DNA of 64,000 bases from Chelativorans sp. (GTDB taxonomy: Bacteria > Pseudomonadota > Alphaproteobacteria > Rhizobiales > Rhizobiaceae), in NCBI RefSeq assembly GCF_031180965.1, contig NZ_JAPSLH010000012.1:1-64000 (forward strand), in the 5' to 3' direction. Position 1 is the first letter of the stretch. The number at the start of each line of letters is the position of its first letter. Positions 49,601 through 58,213 of the stretch are shown here, one piece after another. Made by a program: the position numbers and the translations under genes. The notes below the pieces were generated by a model. That model saw only the letters and a program-made list of their open reading frames with translations. It had not been told where the DNA came from and searched no databases.

Positions 49601-50153
49601 AAAGGCGCTGCCCGGCTCCACCTCGGTAACCGAAGCGGCCGCGCGTAACCTCTTCAAGCTGATGGCCGTCAAGGACGAGTACGAGGTGGCGCGGCTCTAC
49701 ACCGATGGCTCATTCCAGCGCCAGCTGACCGCCGAATTCGAAAGCTTCGACCGTCTCGAGTTCCACCTCGCGCCGCCGGCTTTCGCCAGGCGCGGGCCGG
49801 ACGGGCACCTCAGGAAGGCGCGCTATGGGCAGTGGATGTTGAAGGCTTTTGCGCTGCTCGCACGGCTCAAATGGCTGCGGCGCACGCCCCTCGATCCGTT
49901 CGGCTACACCGCCGAACGCAGGATGGAGCGCGAACTCCTTGCCCAGTACGAGAAAGACCTTGAGCGGATCGAGGCGATCCTTGCGCCAGGGCGCATCGAA
50001 GCCGCGGCCGCACTCGCTTCGGTGCCATCCCTTATCCGGGGCTTCGGCCATGTGAAGGAAGGAAATGCCAAGCGGGCGGCCGAAGAGCGGGCGCGCCTTC
50101 TTGTGCGCCTGGAGAAAGACGAACCCGACCCAGTGCTCCAGGCCGCGGAGTAG
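46680..50153 (+). CDS. Indolepyruvate ferredoxin oxidoreductase, fused alpha-beta-type chain
   Basis: A 1157-residue single-chain 2-oxoacid:ferredoxin oxidoreductase. The N-terminal pyrimidine-like domain has GFVSGYRGSPVAGIDHQLW; the thiamine diphosphate domain, near residues 470-540, has CSGCPHNTST and GDGTYNHSGSLALRFAIAAG...NITYKILYND; a 4Fe-4S region follows near 630 (CEGCGDCGVKSNC); and the gamma-type domain has GIGGTGVVTIGAVLGMAAHLEGKG. Such fused enzymes oxidise aryl-pyruvates from aromatic amino acids to acyl-CoA aerobically in proteobacteria. It starts at ATG 46680 behind GAGGAGG. It stands alone, without aminotransferase or ligase genes. Confidence 0.93.
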   Translation: MTLHEVSLSDKFDLSKERIFVSGAQAIVRMLLMQRERDRRAGLNTAGFVSGYRGSPVAGIDHQLWKAGRELQGANIVFQPGLNEELAATACWGSQQTELLGDGRYDGVFALWYGKGPGVDRTGDVFRHANMAGTSPHGGVLALMGDDHTAESSTVAHQSEFAFVDTMIPILNPAGVQELIDYGLYGYALSRFAGTWAAIKCVKDNIESTASVDVALERLNIVLPEFEMPPGGLNIRHEVNQLGQEERLHDFKRGAAAAFVRVNGLDRIIFSGGAKPRLGIVTIGTSYLDTRQALDDLGIDEARAAALGIRLFKVACPWPFDFEHMADFVRGLEMVIVVEEKRSLLEVQLRENLYGTANHPVIIGKKDERGELLFPVKGALDPNEIAIAIGERILRVVGPSEEIASRVARLRQFQAMLAETKDVAGRVPYFCSGCPHNTSTRVPEGSIAGGGIGCHFMAVWMDRGTIGFTAMGGEGAQWIGQAPFSKREHFFQNLGDGTYNHSGSLALRFAIAAGVNITYKILYNDAVAMTGGQPHEGGLTLGMIADQVRAEGVKRIAVVSDDPDKYEGVVRFPGGTTVHHRDDLDQVQRELREVKGVTVLLYDQTCAAEKRRRRKRGTYPDPDKRVIINELVCEGCGDCGVKSNCVSIQPVETEFGRKRRIDQSSCNKDFSCLNGFCPSFVTVHGAKLKKLAGAAGDIDPLSGVPDAELFPIERGWSGIVDGIGGTGVVTIGAVLGMAAHLEGKGSGVIDMAGLAQKGGAVYSHLRIARTPQDINSIHVAAGKADLVLGCDLVVSGARKVLSTVREGHTLFVANTAEVMPGDFARSADFSLPVERLKRAVREAAGKERAHFFDATRTATVLFGNSIAANMFMLGMAYQLGGLPVSAEAIEKAIELNGEAVAMNVSAFRWGRRAAHEPDFVLDLVARSAPAGREAPAQNLDEIIDRRAAFLAAYQDETYAARYRERIARLRAAEEKALPGSTSVTEAAARNLFKLMAVKDEYEVARLYTDGSFQRQLTAEFESFDRLEFHLAPPAFARRGPDGHLRKARYGQWMLKAFALLARLKWLRRTPLDPFGYTAERRMERELLAQYEKDLERIEAILAPGRIEAAAALASVPSLIRGFGHVKEGNAKRAAEERARLLVRLEKDEPDPVLQAAE

Positions 50154-50252
50154 AACGAGCCCGGTTCTGGCACAATCCGGACAGCGTTACTCTATTATAA
50201 ACCTTTCTTAAGTCCGGTATGCGATGGCTGGACCGGACAACGGGTTCACGCT

Positions 50253-52592
50253 GTGAAAAATAGCAGGCCAAGGATACCTGAAGACGTCTATGTCGGCTTC
50301 GTTCGGTCGCTGTTCAACGACGCCGAAGTCCTGCTCATCGGCGGGGCCTGCCATTTCCTGATCGCCATCCTCGTCTACACCAGCTCACGCGAGCCGATCT
50401 ATTTGTGGTTCGCGGTGGTTTTATTCTTCGCCGGCGTGTTCCGGTACTACAATATCTTGCAAGGCAAGAAGGCTGAAATAGCCAATTACGAGCAGGCCCG
50501 GCGCTGGGAGTGGAGCTACCTCTGCACCGGTACGTTCCAAGCTCTTGCCATGGGTCTTTTCAGCTTCACGGCGATCTACTACAAACCCGACCCATTCGGC
50601 GAGATCGGGTCCGTTGCGGTCGTCCTAGGCTCCACGATCACCATTGTCGGCCGGAACTACGGCTCCAGCAGGATGGTGATGCTGCAGTCGACGGCCATTG
50701 TCGTGCCAATGGCAGTGGCCATGATCATGCGCGGCGGCTACCAACTCGTCATCCTCGGCCTCTATCTAATACCATTCATCTTCGTCCTCAAGAAGATGTC
50801 GAAGACGGTGCAGACGGTGCTCTTCGACGCCATCATACAGGGCAATCGCTCCCGCCTGCTCGCCCATCGGTTCGACCGCGCACTCAACACCATGTCGCAC
50901 GGGCTGGTTATGTTCGGAACCGACGGCAAGGTGGTGGTCGCGAATGCGAGGGCGGCCGAGACCATGGGATTTGCCTCGGTGGACCAGTTGGTCGGGCGGA
51001 CGCTGAGGGCGCTCCTGATGCGGGGCGTCGCGGGGGGCCTTCTCGACATCAAGGAAGCCCGGCACGCGGAAAAGCTGCTCACCGACGCGCTGCGGGAAGG
51101 GCGCGACCGGAAAGTGCTTTTGAAGCTGGCCGGCCAGCGCTACCTGGAGTTCTCGGCCCGCGAGGGGCGCGATGAATTAGGCGTCCTTATTTTCGAAGAA
51201 GTGACACAACGCGTCGAGGCGGAAGAACGGATCCGCTACATGGCCCGCTATGACAGCCTGACGGGGCTTCCCAACCGAGCGCATTTCCACGACGTCGTCG
51301 CCGAGCTGATGGAGGGCGGCGATCCCAACCGGCTCTGCGGCCTTGCCGTTTTCGATCTCGACGATTTCAAAAGCATCAATGACTCGCTCGGCCATCCGGT
51401 GGGCGACGGTCTCATTTATGCTGCCGCCGAGCGGCTCGCCCAGTTCGAGGATGACGAGGTGAAGGTCAGCCGCTTCGGCGGTGACGAGTTCATGATCTTC
51501 TTCAACCGCGTCGAGAGCGAAGAAGATCTCTCGCAGCGAATCGCCCATATAGCCGACAGCCTCAAGGGAGAGGTGGATGTAGCCGGCCATATGCTGCGCA
51601 TCCAGACAAGCGGCGGCGCTGTTCTCGGGCCAGTGCGCGACAACCATATCGACGCGATGATCGTGAAGGCGGATCTGGCTCTCTACAAGGCAAAGGAGCA
51701 GGGCAAGAACGGCTGGCGTCTTTTCGAAGCCGAGATGGACGCAGCCTTCCGCAATCGGCAGACGATGAAGGCGGATCTCAGGAACGCGGTCGAATCAAGG
51801 AGCCTGCGGGTCGTCTTCCAACCAATTGTAGACCTGCGCACCATGCAGATATCGAGCTGCGAGGCATTGTGCCGGTGGGACCATCCGGAACTCGGGCCCA
51901 TCTCACCAGCGATCTTCATTCCCCTGGCCGAAGAAATGGGCATCATCTCGGACATCAGCACGCTGGTCCTTGAGGCCGCGTGCCAGGAATGCGTGCAGTG
52001 GCCAGAGCATCTTGGCGTCTCAGTCAACCTGTCGGCGAAAGATTTCTACAGCGGTTCCGTCGTCCAAAAGGTCCGGAATGCGGTGCAAAAGGCGCAGCTT
52101 GCGGCGCACCGGCTGGAGATCGAAGTGACGGAGACGACGCTGCTCTACGACCAGATTTCGACCCGCGGCTATTTGCAGGAACTCAAGCAACTCGGGGTGA
52201 GCATTGCCCTCGACGATTTCGGCACCGGCTATTCCAGCCTCAGCTACCTTCACCGGCTGCCGCTCGATAAGGTTAAGATCGATGGAAGCTTCCTCGTCGA
52301 CGTTACGAATAACGAGCGGTCGCTGCGTCTGCTCACCGGAGTTGTCGAGCTGTCGCGAAATCTCGGGCTCGCAGTCACTGTGGAGGGCGTCGAGACTTTC
52401 GCGCAGCTGAAGATACTGGCCAGCTCGGTGCAACCCGAATTCGTGCAAGGGTTCCTGTTCGGGTCAGCGCTCACCGCGTCCGGCATCAGGACGATGTCGG
52501 CACATACCTGGTCCCCGTCGGGTTTCGCAGCCCCCGGTGCGCCGCAACGCCGTTCTTCAAAGCCGGGGGACAGAAAGGACGCGAATGTGTGA
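50253..52592 (+). CDS. Membrane GGDEF-EAL protein with PAS domain
   Basis: A 779-residue c-di-GMP enzyme. About five to six hydrophobic helices fill residues 20-180, a PAS domain follows (NTMSHGLVMFGTDGKVVVAN, about 210-310), then GGDEF with an intact RFGGDEFMIF active site near 406, and EAL with CEALCRW near 534, DDFGTGYSSLSYLHRLPLDK near 653 and KIDGSFL. Both catalytic signatures look intact, so it could make or degrade c-di-GMP depending on regulation. The start is GTG 50253, with only a weak ribosome binding site. It precedes the FeeM-like gene by about 160 bp on the same strand. Confidence 0.93.
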   Translation: MKNSRPRIPEDVYVGFVRSLFNDAEVLLIGGACHFLIAILVYTSSREPIYLWFAVVLFFAGVFRYYNILQGKKAEIANYEQARRWEWSYLCTGTFQALAMGLFSFTAIYYKPDPFGEIGSVAVVLGSTITIVGRNYGSSRMVMLQSTAIVVPMAVAMIMRGGYQLVILGLYLIPFIFVLKKMSKTVQTVLFDAIIQGNRSRLLAHRFDRALNTMSHGLVMFGTDGKVVVANARAAETMGFASVDQLVGRTLRALLMRGVAGGLLDIKEARHAEKLLTDALREGRDRKVLLKLAGQRYLEFSAREGRDELGVLIFEEVTQRVEAEERIRYMARYDSLTGLPNRAHFHDVVAELMEGGDPNRLCGLAVFDLDDFKSINDSLGHPVGDGLIYAAAERLAQFEDDEVKVSRFGGDEFMIFFNRVESEEDLSQRIAHIADSLKGEVDVAGHMLRIQTSGGAVLGPVRDNHIDAMIVKADLALYKAKEQGKNGWRLFEAEMDAAFRNRQTMKADLRNAVESRSLRVVFQPIVDLRTMQISSCEALCRWDHPELGPISPAIFIPLAEEMGIISDISTLVLEAACQECVQWPEHLGVSVNLSAKDFYSGSVVQKVRNAVQKAQLAAHRLEIEVTETTLLYDQISTRGYLQELKQLGVSIALDDFGTGYSSLSYLHRLPLDKVKIDGSFLVDVTNNERSLRLLTGVVELSRNLGLAVTVEGVETFAQLKILASSVQPEFVQGFLFGSALTASGIRTMSAHTWSPSGFAAPGAPQRRSSKPGDRKDANV

Positions 52593-52750
52593 GCGTCCTA
52601 GGCGAGCTGGTACGCCCTCAAGGGTTCAAGAGAAACAATGCTGGCGTTTGGCCATTCACGGTTGATAGTGTGTTAAGACAATGGAGCTAGCTTCCGGATC
52701 TTCTGCTTGGACTGGTCGGGCGATCTGTTGTTGATGTGGGGCAGGCGGTG

Positions 52751-53515
52751 ATGTCACCGAACATTCAAGTGACCAAATCCCCGCCGGGGCCGCCGACGAG
52801 ACAGCCTTCCGCCTTCACCCGGATGGCTATGGCGCTTCTCGATGAGATCGAATACCGGCGCTGCGATCGCGGAGAAGATCTCGAGGCCATCTACAAGCTG
52901 CGCTACAAATCTTTTCGCCATCACGGCCTCCTGCTGACCGAATCGGCGGACGAAAGAATGGTGGACGATCTCGACGCTGCGCCGAACTGCTACAAGTTCG
53001 GCGTCTTCATGGATAACGCGCTCATCAGCACGATCCGCCTTCACTATCTGACAAAGGAAATGCCCTACGCACCGTCAATGACGGTCTTCGGAGACATTTT
53101 GCGGCCGCGGCTCGATCGCGGCGACACCTTCATCGACCCGAGCCGGCTGGCGATCGATCCGGAGCTGACGAAGAGCTCTCGAATTCTCCCCTACATCACC
53201 ATGCGGCTCGCCTTCATCGCAACGGTGCATTTTCGGACGACGGGCTGCATCTCGATGATCCGGGAGGAACATACCGCCTTCTACAACCGCAGCTTCGATT
53301 CCATGCCGATCTGCGAGCCGCGGCTCTATCCGCCATTCACCATGCCGATTTATCTCTACGAGACCCGCTATGACTTGAGCGCGCAGGTCTCGCTGGACCG
53401 CTTCCCCTTCTTCGCATCGACGGCAAGCGAACGCCGGATGCTGTTCGACCCGCCGAAGCGGGGCGAACTGGCGCCCCTTACCATCCTTCCCACGGCGAAG
53501 TATCTCGCCGCATAG
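52751..53515 (+). CDS. FeeM-like N-acyl amino acid synthase (GNAT fold)
   Basis: A 254-residue protein related to FeeM and acyl-homoserine-lactone synthases: YRRCDRGEDLEAIYKLRYKSFRHHGLL opens the GNAT-like fold, and DTFIDPSRLAIDPE and ITMRLAFIATVHFRTTGCISMIREEHTAFYNRSF form the acyl-carrier-dependent core. FeeM joins a fatty acyl chain from acyl carrier protein to an amino acid. Product and partner here are unknown; signalling or membrane lipid functions are both possible. ATG 52751 is used; GTG 52736 would add five residues. It follows the GGDEF-EAL gene. Confidence 0.75.
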   Translation: MSPNIQVTKSPPGPPTRQPSAFTRMAMALLDEIEYRRCDRGEDLEAIYKLRYKSFRHHGLLLTESADERMVDDLDAAPNCYKFGVFMDNALISTIRLHYLTKEMPYAPSMTVFGDILRPRLDRGDTFIDPSRLAIDPELTKSSRILPYITMRLAFIATVHFRTTGCISMIREEHTAFYNRSFDSMPICEPRLYPPFTMPIYLYETRYDLSAQVSLDRFPFFASTASERRMLFDPPKRGELAPLTILPTAKYLAA

Positions 53516-53655
53516 GCTGCTTTCCGCCTGAACAGATGTCGCGGCGATGATGGAGCCTTCCTGCAGGATCATCGTTCTTATGGTATCCAGTCGCTCCAGA
53601 TAGCTGGCGGGCGATGGCTAACCCGCCTGGCCGGGGTTGTTGTTGAAAGGAAGAG

Positions 53656-53805
53656 ATGATGCTTTCCGACCTGTCGCTTGCACCAGCCGTCGCCCTGATC
53701 GCAGGCATCCTCATTTTGATCATGCCGCGGCTGCTCAACTATATCGTCGCCTTCTACCTCATCATCGTCGGATTGCTCGGCCTATTCCCCCAGCTCGCCG
53801 GCTGA
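53656..53805 (+). CDS. Small membrane protein, DUF3096 family
   Basis: A 49-residue protein with two hydrophobic segments (LAPAVALIAGILILIMPRLL and YIVAFYLIIVGLLGLFP), matching my memory of DUF3096. The GAAAGGAAGAG ribosome binding site is good; a second ATG follows immediately. The family is widespread in proteobacteria with no known role. It lies between the FeeM-like gene and the oxidase subunit gene. Confidence 0.8.
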   Translation: MMLSDLSLAPAVALIAGILILIMPRLLNYIVAFYLIIVGLLGLFPQLAG

Positions 53806-54083
53806 GGGCATCGCGGCGCGAGCGCCGCGGGAGTGGGCGTCGATTTCCGGTGACGAAGACAGGAACCCCGAGACCATTGCCGGCCGTTCCTTCGCTCGCC
53901 ATTCAGCTTCCTTGAGCGAAGAGCGTCGCCGGTGGCAATCGCTGGGGGAGATCGGCGGGCCTACTTCCCTATCTCAGTTGCCAAGGCGAGGCTTGAACCG
54001 GCGTACCTGCGTCACCGAGCCCATTGCCCTTGCGGCGCCTTTTCGCTATTCCCTTGCCAGCTTTGTTCCCAAGGGGTTATGCG
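53806..54083. other. Intergenic region without recognisable gene
   Basis: No gene, RNA or clear dyad is supported in these 278 bp. A short segment with GAGGCTTGAACCGG looks superficially like a tRNA T-arm but does not pair. The region must contain the promoter for the oxidase subunit and pnt genes. Confidence 0.5.
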
Positions 54084-54311
54084 ATGGCACATGACACGCC
54101 GGAAGGTCCCGCCGAAATGGGCGCGGAAATGGACTATGCCGAGCACGAGCGCACCTATGACCTCTTCCTGACCGTCACCAAATATACCTGCCTCGTGGTG
54201 ATCGCTACGCTGATCGCCATGGCCTTCGGCTTCTTCACTGCCGCGGGCTTCATTTCCAGCACCATCCTCTTCATCCTCATCTGCGCGATCGGCGCCTGGT
54301 TTCTGCGGTAA
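54084..54311 (+). CDS. aa3-type cytochrome c oxidase subunit IV
   Basis: A 75-residue protein: acidic N-terminus (MDYAEHERTYDLFLTVTKYT) and a single long hydrophobic region to the C-terminal WFLR. This matches the bacterial COX subunit IV type seen in Paracoccus aa3 oxidase. Its place just before pntAA is common in rhizobia, while the catalytic cox genes are elsewhere. ATG 54084 follows AAGGGG. Confidence 0.85.
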   Translation: MAHDTPEGPAEMGAEMDYAEHERTYDLFLTVTKYTCLVVIATLIAMAFGFFTAAGFISSTILFILICAIGAWFLR

Positions 54312-54369
54312 CCTGCGCCGTCGCGGCCGGGCCGCTATCGGGGGGACCGTCCAATAGAAGGACTTGACG

Positions 54370-55695
54370 GTGGGACAGACGATCTTCGTTCCCAGGGAGG
54401 CGGACGTCAACGAACCGCGCGTGGCTGCATCACCCGATACGGTGAAGCGCTTCAAGGGGCTGGGCTTCGACGTAGTGGTGGAGAGGGGCGCGGGAATGCG
54501 TTCGCGCATTCCCGACGAGGAGTTCGAGACGGCCGGAGCCACCCTCGGTAGCGCCGCGGATGCCGCCATGGCCGATGTGGTGCTGAAAGTGCGCCGCCCG
54601 GCGGCCGGCGAACTTGCCGGTTACAAGAAGGGTGCGGTGGTGATCGCCACCATGGATCCTTACGGGAACGAGGCCCAGGTTGCGGCAATGGCCAATGCCG
54701 GGGTCACCGCCCTCGCCACGGAGTTCATGCCGCGTATCACGCGGGCGCAGTCCATGGACGTGCTCTCGAGCCAGGCCAATCTTGCCGGCTACCGCGCCGT
54801 CATCGATGCGGCGGCTGAATATGACCGGGCCCTGCCCATGATGATGACCGCGGCTGGCACCGTGCCCGCCGCCAAGGTGTTCGTGATGGGCGCGGGCGTC
54901 GCCGGCCTGCAGGCGATCGCCACGGCGCGGCGGCTGGGCGCGGTCGTGACGGCCACCGACGTTCGCGCGGCGGCGGCAGAGCAGGTGGCCTCGCTCGGCG
55001 CCAAATTCATCATGACGGATGCGCTCAAGGACGCCTCGGGCCAGGGCGGCTACGCGCGCGAGCTGACCGATGACGAGAAGACGGCCCAGGCCGCGCTCGT
55101 CGCCGAGCACATCGCCAAGCAGGACATCGTCATCACCACCGCCCTCATTCCGGGCCGACCGGCACCGCGGCTGGTGACAGCCGAGATGGTGGCGTCCATG
55201 CGGCCGGGTTCGGTAATCGTCGACCTTGCCATCGAGCGCGGCGGCAATGTCGAGGGCGCCGTCGCCGGGCAGGTGGTCACGACGGCCAATGGCGTAAAAA
55301 TCCTGGGACATCTCAATGTGCCGGGTCGGGTCGCAGCCTCCGCATCGCTTCTCTACGCGCGCAACCTCTACGCCTTCGTCGAAACCATGGTCGACAAGCA
55401 GTCGAAGACCTTCGCGATCAATTTCGAGGACGAATTGGTGAAGGCAACGCTGCTCACGCACGGGGGCGCGGTAGTACACCCCAATTTCGCCAATGCGGTT
55501 TCGGCCTTCGCGCCGAAGCCCTCGCCGGCCGATCCGGACGTGGTGAAGGCGGCAGAGGGCACGGAACCGGGGCTCGCGGTCGCGCCGAAGAAGGCGCCGG
55601 CGCGCCGCAAGGCCGCCGAGACCGAAACCGGTAGTGCCAAGGAGCCGCGCAGGAGCAGGAAGCCTACGGCGCCGAAAACGGGGGGAGAGGTCTGA
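54370..55695 (+). CDS. pntAA: NAD(P) transhydrogenase, alpha subunit part 1
   Basis: A 441-residue soluble NAD(H)-binding domain I. The N-terminal [22 protein letters not shown] and the alanine-dehydrogenase-like Rossmann core ([30 protein letters not shown]) are clear, as is the mobile loop ([25 protein letters not shown]). The C-terminal 70 residues are low-complexity, rich in Lys/Arg/Pro/Ala. GTG 54370 is chosen because AAGGA is seven bases upstream; TTG 54364 is too close. Followed by pntAB with a one-base overlap (TGATG), the split arrangement known from Rhodospirillum. Confidence 0.94.
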   Translation: MGQTIFVPREADVNEPRVAASPDTVKRFKGLGFDVVVERGAGMRSRIPDEEFETAGATLGSAADAAMADVVLKVRRPAAGELAGYKKGAVVIATMDPYGNEAQVAAMANAGVTALATEFMPRITRAQSMDVLSSQANLAGYRAVIDAAAEYDRALPMMMTAAGTVPAAKVFVMGAGVAGLQAIATARRLGAVVTATDVRAAAAEQVASLGAKFIMTDALKDASGQGGYARELTDDEKTAQAALVAEHIAKQDIVITTALIPGRPAPRLVTAEMVASMRPGSVIVDLAIERGGNVEGAVAGQVVTTANGVKILGHLNVPGRVAASASLLYARNLYAFVETMVDKQSKTFAINFEDELVKATLLTHGGAVVHPNFANAVSAFAPKPSPADPDVVKAAEGTEPGLAVAPKKAPARRKAAETETGSAKEPRRSRKPTAPKTGGEV

Positions 55696-56120
55696 TGGAG
55701 CCAGACGCGATCGAACAGGCGCTCGAGCAGCTCGAGCGCGCGACGGCAAGCGTCCGCGCCGCCTTCGAAAGCATGGAGGCGGAGGGCGCGGCGGATGCGG
55801 CGGGAGCCTTAGCGCATGGCGCGACGGGAGGGGCGATCGATCCCTTCATCTTCCGCTTCGCCATTTTCGTGCTTGCGATCTTTGTCGGCTATTATGTCGT
55901 CTGGTCGGTAACGCCTGCCCTGCATACCCCGCTGATGTCGGTCACCAACGCGATCTCCTCGGTCATCGTGGTGGGCGCCCTGCTCGCGGTAGGGATTTCG
56001 GCTTCGGGACTTGCGACCGGCTTCGGCTTCGTCGCCCTGGTGCTTGCCTCGGTCAACATTTTCGGCGGCTTCCTCGTCACCCAGCGCATGCTGGCCATGT
56101 ACAAGAAGAAGGAAAAGTGA
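55695..56120 (+). CDS. pntAB: NAD(P) transhydrogenase, alpha subunit part 2
   Basis: A 141-residue membrane component. After a soluble acidic N-terminal helix ([22 protein letters not shown]) come four hydrophobic helices: [56 protein letters not shown] and neighbours, which with PntB form the proton channel. The extended N-terminus of about 50 residues is longer than in some PntAB. Translationally coupled to pntAA; pntB starts two bases after its stop. Confidence 0.93.
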   Translation: MEPDAIEQALEQLERATASVRAAFESMEAEGAADAAGALAHGATGGAIDPFIFRFAIFVLAIFVGYYVVWSVTPALHTPLMSVTNAISSVIVVGALLAVGISASGLATGFGFVALVLASVNIFGGFLVTQRMLAMYKKKEK

Positions 56121-56121
56121 C

Positions 56122-57519
56122 GTGAGCGCCAACCTCGCTTCCTTCCTTTATCTTGTCTCCGGCATTCTCTTCATCCTGGCTCTCCGGGGCCTTTCGCATC
56201 CCACCACCAGCCGGCAGGGCAATCTCTACGGCATGGTCGGCATGGGCATCGCCATCGTCACCACGCTGCTATTGACCACGCCTACGCCAGGCGGATTCGC
56301 CCTCATCCTGCTGGGCCTCGCTATCGGCGGCGGCTTGGGCGCCGTGATCGCGCGCCGCATCGCGATGACTGCCATGCCGCAGCTCGTTGCCGCCTTCCAT
56401 TCGCTGGTCGGCCTTGCCGCCGTCATGGTGGCGGCGGCCGCCCTTTACGCGCCGGAGAGCTTCGGCATCGGTGAGGTGGGCGCGATCCACGCCCAGGCCC
56501 TGGTGGAGATGTCGCTCGGCGTGGCCATCGGCGCCATCACCTTCACCGGTTCCATCATCGCCTTCCTGAAGCTGGATGGCCGCATGTCCGGAAAGCCGAT
56601 ATTGCTGCCGGGCCGGCATGCCGTGAACGCGGCGATCGGCATCGCGCTCATCGTCCTCGTCATCATGCTGGTGGTCACGCAGAGCCACACGGTTTTCTGG
56701 CTGATCGTCCTGCTCTCGCTGGTGCTCGGCGTTCTCATCATCATCCCCATCGGCGGCGCCGACATGCCGGTGGTCGTCTCGATGCTCAACTCCTATTCGG
56801 GTTGGGCGGCGGCCGGCATCGGCTTTACGCTCGGCAATCTCGCGCTCATCATCACCGGCGCGCTGGTCGGCTCCTCGGGCGCCATCCTTTCCTACATCAT
56901 GTGCAAGGGCATGAACCGGTCCTTCATCTCAGTCATTCTCGGTGGCTTCGGCGGCGAGACGGCCGCTGCGGCGGATGACGGGATCGAGCGCACCGTCAAG
57001 CAGGGCTCAGCGGACGATGCCGCCTATCTGATGATGAACGCGCAGAAGGTGATCATCGTGCCGGGCTACGGAATGGCGGTCGCGCAGGCGCAGCATGCGC
57101 TGCGCGAGTTGGCGGACAAGCTGAAGGCGCATGGGGTGGAGGTGAAGTACGCGATCCATCCGGTGGCGGGCCGTATGCCCGGCCACATGAACGTGCTCCT
57201 AGCCGAGGCCAATGTGCCCTATGACGAGGTTTTCGAGCTGGAGGACATCAATTCCGAGTTTGCGCAGGCGGATGTCGCCTATGTCATCGGCGCAAATGAT
57301 GTGACCAATCCCGCGGCGCGCGACGACCCGTCCTCGCCCATCTACGGCATGCCGATCCTTGAAGTGGACAAGGCGCGCACCTGCCTGTTCGTCAAGCGCT
57401 CGCTCGGCTCCGGCTATGCCGGCATAGACAACACGCTGTTCTACAAGGACGGCACGATGATGCTTCTGGGCGACGCCAAGAAGATGACCGAGGACATCGT
57501 CAAGGCAATGGGCCACTGA
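56122..57519 (+). CDS. pntB: NAD(P) transhydrogenase, beta subunit
   Basis: A 465-residue protein. The N-terminal half has about nine helices (LVAAFHSLVGLAAVMVAAAA, FTGSIIAFLKLDGRMSGKP), and the C-terminal NADP(H)-binding domain III shows VIIVPGYGMAVAQAQHALRELAD, HPVAGRMPGHMNVLLAEANVPY and YVIGANDVTNPAARDDPSSPIYGMP. It uses the proton gradient to make NADPH from NADH. GTG 56122 is used because it begins directly after pntAB. Last gene of pntAA-pntAB-pntB. Confidence 0.96.
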   Translation: MSANLASFLYLVSGILFILALRGLSHPTTSRQGNLYGMVGMGIAIVTTLLLTTPTPGGFALILLGLAIGGGLGAVIARRIAMTAMPQLVAAFHSLVGLAAVMVAAAALYAPESFGIGEVGAIHAQALVEMSLGVAIGAITFTGSIIAFLKLDGRMSGKPILLPGRHAVNAAIGIALIVLVIMLVVTQSHTVFWLIVLLSLVLGVLIIIPIGGADMPVVVSMLNSYSGWAAAGIGFTLGNLALIITGALVGSSGAILSYIMCKGMNRSFISVILGGFGGETAAAADDGIERTVKQGSADDAAYLMMNAQKVIIVPGYGMAVAQAQHALRELADKLKAHGVEVKYAIHPVAGRMPGHMNVLLAEANVPYDEVFELEDINSEFAQADVAYVIGANDVTNPAARDDPSSPIYGMPILEVDKARTCLFVKRSLGSGYAGIDNTLFYKDGTMMLLGDAKKMTEDIVKAMGH

Positions 57520-57606
57520 GATATCCAAGAGCCCCGGGCTGCCCGGGTGGAATCGTGAACCGTTGAGGGGTACGCGCCGGTTGCACGCCTGTCCGTTGAC
57601 GAGCTT

Positions 57607-57628
57607 GCCGGCGGCAGCTGCCGCCGGC
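57607..57628. repeat. Perfect 22-bp palindrome between convergent genes
   Basis: The two halves GCCGGCGGCAG and CTGCCGCCGGC are exact reverse complements with no loop. It lies between pntB and the convergent DUF992 gene, with a smaller CCCGGG-CTG-CCCGGG hairpin at about 57535-57549. Probably transcript-end structure for both directions, although no T tract is present. Confidence 0.6.
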
Positions 57629-57638
57629 GCTCACCGGG

Positions 57639-58136
57639 TCAGCCGGCCTGACCGGTTGACCGCAGCTGGAATTCGCTGACCCCCAGAGCAAGGTTGAGGC
57701 CAGTCTGGGCCTGAAGGCTAATGGGCTGGAGCACCAGGTTCTTCGCCGTCTGGCTGACCAGTATATTGGCGCCGCCGCCGATGCCGGCGGTAACTTCCGC
57801 GCTCGGGCCAACATAGTTGTCGGCTAGCGCGCCAGGCTGGTAGGCCGGATCTGACGTAGGGGCAAACACCGCCCAGCGCATCACGCTCTCGCTGGTGGTG
57901 CCGATCTCAAGCCCGAATTTCCTAACCACGCCCACATAGGTCTCCGGCGGGCGATTGGCGTCCGCGGGTTGGAACGTGCAGGAAAGCTCCTTGGACGTGA
58001 CGAAGCCGATATCGGTGCCGCCTTGGATGATGCAATCCAGCGTGCCGACTTCGGTACGCTGCTGGGCAGCTGCGGACAGTACGCCAGCCGCAAGGCCGAA
58101 TACCGCTCCAAGCGCGGCAATTGCGCTCCTCTTCAT
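57639..58136 (-). CDS. DUF992 family secreted protein
   Basis: A 165-residue exported protein with signal peptide MKRSAIAALGAVFGLAAGVLSAAA and mature start QQRTEVGTLDCIIQGGTDIGFVTSKELSC. Two Cys in that stretch (LDC and LSC), YVGVVRKFGLEIGTT, and the C-terminal NLVLQPISLQAQTGLNLALGV are typical of DUF992, common in rhizobia, with no known role. ATG 58136 follows AAGGAG; ATG 58178 would add a non-signal extension. It is followed by the palindrome and convergent pntB. Confidence 0.85.
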   Translation of the reverse strand: MKRSAIAALGAVFGLAAGVLSAAAQQRTEVGTLDCIIQGGTDIGFVTSKELSCTFQPADANRPPETYVGVVRKFGLEIGTTSESVMRWAVFAPTSDPAYQPGALADNYVGPSAEVTAGIGGGANILVSQTAKNLVLQPISLQAQTGLNLALGVSEFQLRSTGQAG

Positions 58137-58213
58137 GACTGAAACTCCTTTTCCGTTGACACTACAGAACAGCGCCAAGGTCAGGATGGTTCCAGGGGGA
58201 GGGAAGCGGGCGG

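Noticed and set aside
53970-54030. tRNA-like stretch containing GAGGCTTGAACCGG
   Set aside because: Neither strand gives a paired T-stem, acceptor stem or anticodon arm.
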